From DASXTC01 sp036505635 (GTDB lineage Bacteria; Acidobacteriota; Polarisedimenticolia; JACPZX01; DASXTC01): a stretch of DNA of 64,000 bases. A program made the position numbers and the translations under genes. The stretch lies in assembly GCA_036505635.1 (NCBI GenBank), contig DASXTC010000009.1, positions 6,601 through 70,600 of the forward strand. The letters are read 5' to 3'. This document shows, piece after piece, positions 58,215-64,000 of the stretch. Numbering within the stretch: the first letter of the stretch is position 1; each line of letters opens with the position of its first letter. The notes beneath the pieces were generated by a model. The model did no database searches and was not told the DNA's origin. It saw only the letters and a list, made by a program, of their open reading frames with translations.

Positions 58215-60082
58215 ACGAGGCGCGCCCGACGAGCCCCGAGTCGCCTCCCGGCGGCAACGACAAGGGGGCGGCACGCCCGCCCAGAACGCTGCGCGCCATC
58301 GGGGCCTCACCGGGCATCGTGCTGGCCCCCTGTCTCGTGCTGGAGGCCACCAACGAGGCGGTCTTCCGGGTGTCGATCAAGGGAGGCGAGGTAGAATCCG
58401 AGGTCACGCGCTTCCGACATGCGGTTGAAACCGCGAGGTCCCAGATCACGCAGCTCGAGGAGATGTTCCAGAAGGAGCATCGCGAGACCGCCGGATCGAT
58501 CTTCGAGGCGCAGCGCGTCATCCTCGATGACGCGGCCCTCATGGGGGGCACCGCCGAGGCGATCCGCAAGCAGAAGATCAACGCGGAGTGGGCGCTCCGG
58601 ATGGAGCTCCACCACCTGTCGCAGTGCTTCGCCGATGTCCCGGATCGCGAGCGACTGCTGGAGAACATCGAGGACATCGAGAACCGCATCCAGAAGATCC
58701 TGGCCGGGACGCACCACCACAACCTCTCCGAGCTGACCGAGGACGTCGTCATCGTGGCGCCGAAGCTCTCCCCATCGGAGACCGCACTGCTGCGCGTGGA
58801 GCACGTGGTGGCCCTGGCCACCGACAAGGGGGGCCCCTCGTCGCACACGGCCATCGTCGCCAAGGCGCTGGGAATCCCGGCGGTAGTCGGGCTGCACGAC
58901 CTGAGCGAGCGGGTGACGTCCGGTGATCTGATCGTGGTGGACGGATCGCGCGGCGTGGTCATCGTCAATCCGACCCCGGCCGACGTGGCCCGCTACGAGA
59001 CGATGCGGGACGAGTTCCGGCGCGGCGAGGAGGAGCAGCTTCTCGCCGTGCGCCACCTGAAGGCCGAGACCATCGACGGCTTCCGCGTCGAGACCCACGC
59101 CAACATCGAGCTGAGGGAGCAGATCCCCGCGGTCATCAAGTACGGGGCGGAAGGGATCGGGTTGTATCGCTCGGAGTTCCTGTTCCTCCAGCGCTCCCCG
59201 TACCTGCCCACCGAGGAGGATCACTTCGAGGCGTACCGCGAGCTGGCCGAGAAGCTCGCGCCCCTCGTCGTGACGATCCGCACGCTCGATCTGGGCGGGG
59301 AGAAGTACTTCCACACCGTGCTCAAGAAGGACGAGAACAACCCCGTGCTGGGCATGCGCGCGATCCGGTTCTGTCTCGCGCAAAAGGGCATCTTCAAGAC
59401 GCAGCTCCGCGGGATCCTCCGCGCGACGGTCCACGGCAACGTGCGCGTGATGTTCCCGCTCATCTCGGGCCTGGAGGAGTTCCTCGAGGCCAGGGCGGTG
59501 CTCCACGAGGCGATGGACGAGCTGACCGCCGAGGGAATCGCCTTCAAGCGGGACATGCCGGTCGGAATGATGATCGAGGTCCCGTCGGCCGCGGCCGTGG
59601 CCGACCTGCTGGCCCAGGAGGCCGATTTCTTCAGCATCGGCACGAACGACCTGATCCAGTACACGCTGGCGATCGACCGCAGCAACGAATCGGTGGCGCA
59701 CCTGTACCGGCCGCTTCACCCGGCGATCCTCCGCACGATCAAGTTCACGGTGGACTCCGCGCGGGCGGCGGGTATCCCGGTGGCGATGTGCGGCGAGATG
59801 GCCTCCGATCCTCTCATCGTCCCGATCCTGCTCGGGCTCGGCCTCAACGAGCTGTCGATGGATGCCATGTACATCCCGCAGGTGAAGGCGGCGATCCGGG
59901 CGCTCACCGTGGTCGAGGCCCGGGAGATGGTGGATGAGGTGCTCAAGCTGCGCACGGCCTCCGAGGTGGAGGACTACGCGAACCAGAGGATCCTGCCGCG
60001 CCTCAAACAGGCCGTGCCGAGCCTTCTGGAGGGGAGCGGGGGTTGGGCCATGTCGCGGGGGAGCGATGAAGCAGCGGGTTGA
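58211..60082 (+). CDS. ptsI: PTS enzyme I
   Basis: Uses PEP to phosphorylate HPr His15. 623 residues; the N-terminus has about 25 extra low-complexity residues. Phospho-His212 is in GGPSSHTAIVAKALGIPAV (the Arg-Thr often found before SHTAI is Pro-Ser). PEP-binding motifs follow: GAEGIGLYRSEFLF, LRTLDLGGEKY, GMRAIRFCL, MFPLISG, GMMIEVPSAA, DFFSIGTNDLIQYTLAIDR and the Cys in AMCGEMASDP. All catalytic residues are present. The stop overlaps the cupin gene by 17 bases. Confidence 0.94.
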   Translation: MNEARPTSPESPPGGNDKGAARPPRTLRAIGASPGIVLAPCLVLEATNEAVFRVSIKGGEVESEVTRFRHAVETARSQITQLEEMFQKEHRETAGSIFEAQRVILDDAALMGGTAEAIRKQKINAEWALRMELHHLSQCFADVPDRERLLENIEDIENRIQKILAGTHHHNLSELTEDVVIVAPKLSPSETALLRVEHVVALATDKGGPSSHTAIVAKALGIPAVVGLHDLSERVTSGDLIVVDGSRGVVIVNPTPADVARYETMRDEFRRGEEEQLLAVRHLKAETIDGFRVETHANIELREQIPAVIKYGAEGIGLYRSEFLFLQRSPYLPTEEDHFEAYRELAEKLAPLVVTIRTLDLGGEKYFHTVLKKDENNPVLGMRAIRFCLAQKGIFKTQLRGILRATVHGNVRVMFPLISGLEEFLEARAVLHEAMDELTAEGIAFKRDMPVGMMIEVPSAAAVADLLAQEADFFSIGTNDLIQYTLAIDRSNESVAHLYRPLHPAILRTIKFTVDSARAAGIPVAMCGEMASDPLIVPILLGLGLNELSMDAMYIPQVKAAIRALTVVEAREMVDEVLKLRTASEVEDYANQRILPRLKQAVPSLLEGSGGWAMSRGSDEAAG

Positions 60083-60452
60083 GAAGCCCTGGGGGCACGA
60101 GATCATCTGGGCCAGCACCGGTGACTACGTCGGCAAGCTTCTGTTCATCCGCCAAGGCCACAAGCTGAGCCTCCAGTACCACCGCACGAAGGAGGAGACG
60201 ATCTACCTGCACTCCGGCGAGATGCTCTTCACCGTGGAGGAGGACGGCCGGATCGTGGTCAAGACCCTGCGCGCCGGCGACGAGCACCACATCGGGCCGG
60301 GCATCCGGCACCGGATGGAGGCGGTGAGCGACTGCGAGGTGTTCGAGGTCTCCACGCCCCATCTCGACGACGTGGTCAGGCTGGAGGACGCCTACGGCCG
60401 GACCGACACCGCGGGGGACGGGCGGACCGCGGAGGGGAAAGGTCGATCATGA
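60066..60452 (+). CDS. Cupin protein, mannose-6-phosphate isomerase type II-like
   Basis: 128-residue single cupin. It opens RVEKPWGHEIIWAST, the start typical of the C-terminal isomerase domain of ManC-like enzymes. The cupin motifs are KLSLQYHRTKEETIYLHSGEM (His and Glu ligands) and DEHHIGPGIRHRMEA. It could be a sugar phosphate isomerase or a small sugar-binding cupin. Linked to EI upstream and HU downstream by overlaps. Confidence 0.78.
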   Translation: MKQRVEKPWGHEIIWASTGDYVGKLLFIRQGHKLSLQYHRTKEETIYLHSGEMLFTVEEDGRIVVKTLRAGDEHHIGPGIRHRMEAVSDCEVFEVSTPHLDDVVRLEDAYGRTDTAGDGRTAEGKGRS

Positions 60453-60724
60453 CGAAGGCCGATCTGGTCGAAGCCGTCTACCGGATTCACGGCGGGCTGT
60501 CACGCGAGGAATCCGCGGACGTGGTGGAGCATCTGATCGGAGCGATCAAGAAGGTCCTGCTGCGCGGCGACAAGGTGCGCATCTCCGGGTTCGGCAGCTT
60601 CGAGGTGGTCAACAGACGTTCACGCAAGGGGCGCAACCCGCAGACAGGGGAGGTGATCGCCATCGACGCGCGGCAGAGCCTCATTTTCAGGCCGTCGAAG
60701 ATCCTGGTGGAGACGCTCAATTGA
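60449..60724 (+). CDS. HU/IHF family DNA-binding protein
   Basis: 91 residues. It has the family pattern MTKADLVEAVYRIHGGLSREESADVV, then KVRISGFGSFEVVNRRSRKGRNPQTG (about 45-70), with the DNA-intercalating Pro in NPQTGE, and ends in FRPSKILVETLN. Length and ends fit the IHF alpha/HU group. A MerR gene follows, an order (ihfA-merR) seen widely. It could assist sigma-54 or integration events, but no partner is shown. Confidence 0.92.
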   Translation: MTKADLVEAVYRIHGGLSREESADVVEHLIGAIKKVLLRGDKVRISGFGSFEVVNRRSRKGRNPQTGEVIAIDARQSLIFRPSKILVETLN

Positions 60725-60756
60725 GGGACGCGTAACGAAGAACGTGAGGTGATGAC

Positions 60757-61278
60757 GTGGCGAGGACGGCTCTGGAGATTCCCAACAAGCTCTTCTACAA
60801 GATCGGCGAAGTCTGCGAGCTCACCGACACGCAGCCCTACGTGCTGCGTTTCTGGGAGTCCGAATTCCCCCAGCTCGCCCCGCGAAAGAACCGCTCGGGC
60901 CAGCGCGTCTATCAGCGCAAGGACATCGAGACGGTGATGCGCATCAAGAGTCTCCTCTACCAGGAGGAGTACACGATCGCCGGGGCGCGCAGGAAGCTCG
61001 ACGAGTCCCCGCACAGCGGTGGCACCGCGACGGTCGAGCCCCGCGAGAGCCGGGCTTCCGGCGGCGCGAGCGTGCAACCGCCTCCCCCGGCGGCGCCTTC
61101 CGGCGAGGCGGACCATCCGGTCGACGCGATAGCCTCCCGCGGCGGTGGAAAGAGCGCGCGGCGGGACGCGGCGCACACCGGGACCGACGCGGGAAAGGAG
61201 GCCCGTCTGACGAAGGCGCTCGTCGAGTTGAAGCGGTCGCTCAAGGACACCCTGGCGATCCTCAGGAAGGAGAAGTGA
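60757..61278 (+). CDS. MerR-family regulator
   Basis: 173 residues. The N-terminal winged helix (about 8-76) has [67 protein letters not shown] long low-complexity linker (about 80-145) leads to a C-terminal helix [17 protein letters not shown], likely a coiled coil for dimerisation. No metal-binding cysteines are seen. The start is GTG. Its position after HU/IHF matches the conserved gene pair. Its end overlaps the converging bolA by 17 bases. Confidence 0.88.
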   Translation: MARTALEIPNKLFYKIGEVCELTDTQPYVLRFWESEFPQLAPRKNRSGQRVYQRKDIETVMRIKSLLYQEEYTIAGARRKLDESPHSGGTATVEPRESRASGGASVQPPPPAAPSGEADHPVDAIASRGGGKSARRDAAHTGTDAGKEARLTKALVELKRSLKDTLAILRKEK

Positions 61279-61570
61279 CGCCGGCCGCGTCCGACTTCCA
61301 TTCACCGGGGGTCAGCGTCCTGAGCGCGAGGGCGTGAATCGAGGCGCTCATCTCCGGAGCGAGCGCCCGGTAGACGAGACGATGACGCTGCATGAGGGGG
61401 AGCCCCTCGAAGGCGGCCGATACGATCGTCACGGCGTAATGCCCCCCGCCGCCGCGCGCGCCCGAGTGTCCCGCGTGCAGATGGCTCTCGTCGAGGATCT
61501 CCAGGTGAACCGGCGCGAGGTCTTCCTTCAGCTTGCGCTCGATGAGCGCGGGCGTTTCAGGCGAGGACAT
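61262..61570 (-). CDS. BolA family protein
   Basis: 102 residues. It has [61 protein letters not shown], the conserved BolA core with the DESHxHAGH motif and the His of the Fe-S/glutaredoxin partner site, ending [14 protein letters not shown]. BolA proteins pair with monothiol glutaredoxins in iron homeostasis or act as stress regulators. No glutaredoxin gene is near. It is divergent from lhgO with 35 bases between. Confidence 0.9.
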   Translation of the reverse strand: MSSPETPALIERKLKEDLAPVHLEILDESHLHAGHSGARGGGGHYAVTIVSAAFEGLPLMQRHRLVYRALAPEMSASIHALALRTLTPGEWKSDAAGVTSPS

Positions 61571-61605
61571 CGGGTTTCCCCACTGTTACGACAGACATTA
61601 TAGCC

Positions 61606-62823
61606 ATGGATGGCCGGTTCGATCTCGTGATCGTGGGGGCGGGGATCATCGGTCTCGCCACGGCGAGAGAGACGCTGCGGCGCTCCCCCCGCGCGCGCCT
61701 TCTCGTCATCGAGAAGGAGCCCGAGATCGCGCGCCACCAGACGGGCCACAACAGCGGCGTCGTCCACTCGGGCATCTACTATCGCTCCGGTTCGCTCAAG
61801 GCGACGACCTGCGTGGAAGGGGCCGCGGAGATGCTGGCGTTCTGCCGTCAGGAGGGGATCCCGTGCGAGCCTTGCGGCAAGGTGGTGGTGGCCGCCGACA
61901 GGGCGGAGGTGCCGGCACTCGACGAGCTTCATCGCGGAGGTGTGGCCAACGGCGTGCCTGGCCTTTCGTTGATCGGTCCGGAGCGGCTCCGCGAGATCGA
62001 ACCGGCGGCCCGCGGGGTGCGGGCGCTGCATGTCCCGGGCACGGCCGTCACCGATTACAGGAGGGTGGCGCTTCGCCTCGCCGAGCGGGCGGGCGCCGCC
62101 GGGGCTCGCATCCTGACGGCGGCGCGCGTGACCGGCTTCGCCAGGAGCTCTCCTGACATCGTGGTGGAGACGACCGCCGGCGCGTACGCCACGCGACACG
62201 TCATCAACTGCGCGGGTCTGCATGCCGACCGCGTCGCGGCCCTGGCGGGCGCGCGACCCGGCGTCCGAATCGTGCCGTTTCGTGGCGAGTACCACGAGAT
62301 CGCCGCGGAGCGACGCCACCTGGTGAGGGCGCTCATCTACCCCGTGCCGAGGCCCGAGCTTCCCTTCCTCGGCGTCCACCTCAGCCGCACCATCAACGGC
62401 GAGGTGGAGGCGGGCCCCAACGCGCTCTGGGCGCTGGCCCGCGAAGGGTACCGCCGCAGCGACGCGAACCTCAGGGACATCATCGGGACCCTGTCGTACC
62501 CGGGCTTCTGGATGCTCGCGTCGAAGCACTGGCGATACGGAGTGGGGGAGCTCTATCGATCGAAGAGCCGCCGGGCCTTCCTGCGGGCCCTCCAGCGTCT
62601 CGTCCCGGACCTGCGCGCGGAGGATCTTCGCTTGGGCGGCTCCGGGGTGCGCGCCCAGGCCGTGGATCGCACGGGAGCTCTCGTGGACGATTTCACCTTC
62701 GAGGCGTCGGAGAGGATGATCCACGTCCTGAACGTACCTTCGCCGGCGGCGACGGCTTCCCTCGCGATCGCGCGGAGGATCGTGGACATGCTGGGCTTGC
62801 CCGCGCGGGGGGAGCGCGAATAG
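61606..62823 (+). CDS. lhgO: L-2-hydroxyglutarate oxidase/dehydrogenase LhgO
   Basis: FAD enzyme removing L-2-hydroxyglutarate to 2-oxoglutarate and passing electrons to the membrane or oxygen. 405 residues: the FAD-binding VIVGAGIIGLATARETLRR (about 8-26), HQTGHNSGVVHSGIYYRSGSLKATTCVEGA (about 45-74), VINCAGLHADRVA and the C-terminal LGGSGVRAQAVDRTGALVDDF are family hallmarks. It follows the divergent bolA gene. Confidence 0.9.
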   Translation: MDGRFDLVIVGAGIIGLATARETLRRSPRARLLVIEKEPEIARHQTGHNSGVVHSGIYYRSGSLKATTCVEGAAEMLAFCRQEGIPCEPCGKVVVAADRAEVPALDELHRGGVANGVPGLSLIGPERLREIEPAARGVRALHVPGTAVTDYRRVALRLAERAGAAGARILTAARVTGFARSSPDIVVETTAGAYATRHVINCAGLHADRVAALAGARPGVRIVPFRGEYHEIAAERRHLVRALIYPVPRPELPFLGVHLSRTINGEVEAGPNALWALAREGYRRSDANLRDIIGTLSYPGFWMLASKHWRYGVGELYRSKSRRAFLRALQRLVPDLRAEDLRLGGSGVRAQAVDRTGALVDDFTFEASERMIHVLNVPSPAATASLAIARRIVDMLGLPARGERE

Positions 62824-62866
62824 AATGTCGTTGCCGCGGCCGCTACGCGGAGGGGGAGACGATCAG

Positions 62867-63082
62867 ATGGACCTGAAAAAGATAATCGGGGTTGTCCTGC
62901 TGGCCGCCGGTATCCTCGCGCTGGTCTATCGGGGCTTCAACTACACCAAGGAGAAGCACGAGGCCGAGCTGGGCCCCATCACGCTCGAGTACAAGGAGAA
63001 GGATCGCGTCGAGATCCCGGTATGGCTGGGCGTGGCGCTGGCCGTCTCCGGCGGCGCGCTGCTCGTGATCGGCAAGAAGTAG
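62867..63082 (+). CDS. Small two-helix membrane protein of unknown function
   Basis: 71 residues. Two hydrophobic segments (about 5-20 and 50-68) frame a charged middle (NYTKEKHEAELGPITLEYKEKDRVEIP). The pattern recalls DUF3185-like small membrane proteins, but assignment is uncertain. The ATG has GGGGGAG ten bases upstream; a start 14 codons earlier is possible. It follows lhgO by 43 bases. Confidence 0.65.
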   Translation: MDLKKIIGVVLLAAGILALVYRGFNYTKEKHEAELGPITLEYKEKDRVEIPVWLGVALAVSGGALLVIGKK

Positions 63083-63141
63083 CCGCGCCGTCGAGGCGTG
63101 GTATAGACTGGGCCCCTTCGAGAAGACATCGGACGATCGGT

Positions 63142-63182
63142 CGGGACGTGGCGCAGCCTGGTAGCGCACTAGACTGGGGGTC
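63142..63182 (+). tRNA. Truncated tRNA-Pro (GGG), 5' half only
   Basis: Reads as the 5' half of a tRNA-Pro: acceptor CGGGACG (63142-63148), D-arm GCGC-AGCCTGGTA-GCGC (63151-63167), anticodon stem CTAGA and loop CTGGGGG (63174-63180, anticodon GGG). After TC the expected TAG of the stem, the T-arm and the CGTCCCG-ACCA end are absent. The break is at the anticodon loop. The 3' half is not found in the remaining 0.8 kb. It is best read as a gene split by integration or a decayed remnant. Confidence 0.7.
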
Positions 63183-63313
63183 CGATGGAAGCGAATCCGC
63201 TGAAACGCACGCTCAGCAAGGCTTTCAGAGGATCGGGCCTGCGTCCACGCCCCGCGATGCGTCAGAATCGTTGTCGCCTGTTTACGCCCATTTTCGCGCG
63301 TTGCAGACGAGCG

Positions 63314-63343
63314 GTGGACACTTCGTGGACACTTTTTCTGGAC
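63314..63343 (+). repeat. TGGACAC direct repeats, possible recombinase arm sites
   Basis: GTGGACACTT begins at 63314 and again at 63325, with a third, shorter CTGGAC at 63339. They are about 11 and 14 bases apart and 135-165 bases from the tRNA-Pro anticodon loop. Short direct repeats at this distance from a core site are typical of tyrosine-recombinase arm-binding sites. No recombinase gene is visible to test this. Confidence 0.4.
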
Positions 63344-63361
63344 GCCTGATCGAGTAGAGAA

Positions 63362-63420
63362 TCGCGCCCCCCGCCCGCTCATGACGGGGCCGGGCACTCC
63401 GACCCGGCAGGGGGGCGCGA
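63362..63420 (+). other. Compact inverted-repeat structure with three-way junction potential
   Basis: An 11-base outer stem (63362-63372, TCGCGCCCCCC, with 63410-63420) encloses two hairpins. One has stem CCCG/CGGG (63374-63377 with 63385-63388) and a 7-base loop. The other has stem GCCGGG/CCCGGC (63389-63394 with 63403-63408) and an 8-base loop. It lies 40 bases before the partial gene at 63461. It could be a leader RNA, a terminator without a T-run, or a DNA element. All stems are perfect as written. Confidence 0.5.
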
Positions 63421-63460
63421 CTTACCCTCATCGGAGGCAACCCTCACGCGGAGGTGAGGC

Positions 63461-64000
63461 GTGCCCCAGTCAGAACAACCCTCCCGCGAGTTGAGCCACG
63501 AGGAACGCCTAGCACTCTGGCGCGAGCAGCGGGCGCGCGAAGGGAACCGCCCCATCCGAGCCGGCGTCCACGGGATCGTCAAGTTTCTCGAAGAAGGCGG
63601 GACGTACGGCGTCGGCGTCAACGGGACGTGGATTCAAGTCGTCGGAACCTCAGCCGACGGGCAGGAGAGCATAGCCGCCACCCTCTTCTACAGCCAGCGC
63701 GAGCAACGTGAGTTGACCCCGGAGAAGGCGCTGGATCTCGCCGAAACGCTGGACGTCTACTTCGCCTTTCCCGGAAGGAAGCCCGAGAAGATCGACGACT
63801 ACCTGGAGTCACTTCGACTCGATAGCCGGTTGATCGTGGATGAGGCTGACCGGAGCGAGGCCGATTCGTGGCTGCATGCGAAGTGGGCGCTTGCCAGAAA
63901 GCTGATGGATCCGGATACATGGAGCCTGAGTCACGGCCGCGGCGCTCGAGGCAGCTTCGTCAGGCAGGGGGTCGAATGGCGTCTGAAGGAATTCAACAGG
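63461..64000 (+). CDS. Unidentified protein, 3' end outside window
   Basis: 180 codons are open to the window edge from a GTG preceded by GGAGGTGAGG. It starts MPQSEQPSRELSHEERLALW with Arg/Glu-rich helices, then a beta-like segment AGVHGIVKFLEEGGTYGVGV, and a charged helical stretch. No signal peptide, membrane segment or known domain was recognised. Codon use is less GC-biased than in the chromosomal genes to the left. It may belong to the putative integrated element. Confidence 0.6.
   Translation, partial: MPQSEQPSRELSHEERLALWREQRAREGNRPIRAGVHGIVKFLEEGGTYGVGVNGTWIQVVGTSADGQESIAATLFYSQREQRELTPEKALDLAETLDVYFAFPGRKPEKIDDYLESLRLDSRLIVDEADRSEADSWLHAKWALARKLMDPDTWSLSHGRGARGSFVRQGVEWRLKEFNR

Larger units (their letters stand above)
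63183..64000. mobile_element. Possible left edge of an integrated element in tRNA-Pro (partial)
   Basis: Everything right of the tRNA break differs from its neighbours. The intergenic part is less GC-rich, codon use in the open gene includes TTG, ATA and ACA, and there are att-like features: the core at the anticodon loop (63174-63182), a CTGAAA/TTTCAG inverted repeat (63200-63205 with 63223-63228) and TGGAC direct repeats (63314-63343). The integrase, if any, would lie beyond the window. The evidence is indirect. Confidence 0.45.

Noticed and set aside
63142..63460. Group I intron in the tRNA-Pro anticodon loop
   Set aside because: No T-arm consensus (GGTTC) or CGTCCCG acceptor strand appears downstream in a typical intron length, and no intron core was recognised.

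Overview
The window is about 64 kb of dense, GC-rich bacterial chromosome (roughly two thirds G+C by eye). It holds about 60 protein genes, mostly in tight plus-strand operons with ATGA or GTGA stop/start overlaps. Several things fit Acidobacteriota or a neighbouring deep Gram-negative lineage: many TPR proteins, a DUF4388-type protein, the hprK-rapZ-EIIA-HPr-EI block, an archaeal-type GAPDH-like protein and a RtcB/archease pair. No rRNA is present, so this placement is inference only.

Layout. 1-6.5 kb: pilT, recX, alaS, a lytic transglycosylase and an adenosine deaminase-family gene. 6.5-8.8 kb (minus): an AraC-type regulator and a phosphohexomutase. 9.1-14.4 kb: lipid and repair genes (pgsA, DUF502, plsC-like, cinA, thpR, plsY, gpsA). 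14.5-21.9 kb: a PHP-type phosphatase, an FHA-GAF-adenylate cyclase, a TPR protein, ftsY, then ribD-ribE-ribBA. 21.9-29.1 kb: the ffh-rpsP-khpA-rimM-trmD-rplS-rnhB translation operon, started by a near-consensus promoter and followed by a 920-residue TPR protein. 30-37 kb: aldehyde and alanine dehydrogenases, archease, rtcB, a BON protein and a sigma-70 family factor that sits behind a sigma-54-type promoter. 37-47.3 kb: LamG-like protein, mutL, a second lytic transglycosylase, a 234-bp element with 23-bp terminal inverted repeats, a DUF3352-like protein, an acyl-CoA ligase, TPR and DUF4388 proteins. 47.3-54.3 kb: yceD-rpmF-plsX-fabD-fabG-acpP-fabF-etfB-etfA. 54.3-62.8 kb: GAPDH-like gene, the regulatory PTS block, a cupin, HU/IHF, MerR, BolA and LhgO. 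63.1-64 kb: the 5' half of a tRNA-Pro gene cut at the anticodon loop, short TGGAC direct repeats, a compact two-hairpin inverted-repeat structure and an open gene of unknown function. This looks like the edge of an integrated element.

How the genes work together. Phospholipid synthesis is spread over three clusters (gpsA/plsY/plsC/pgsA, plsX, and fabDGF/acpP). The SRP GTPase and its receptor lie within 5 kb of each other, separated by riboflavin genes. The PTS block has EI, HPr, an EIIA and the HPr kinase but no sugar permease in the window, so it looks regulatory. Most promoters found follow TTGAC(A/C/G/T) plus 16-18 bases plus TANNNT. The clearest exception is the sigma-54-like site at 35774-35789.
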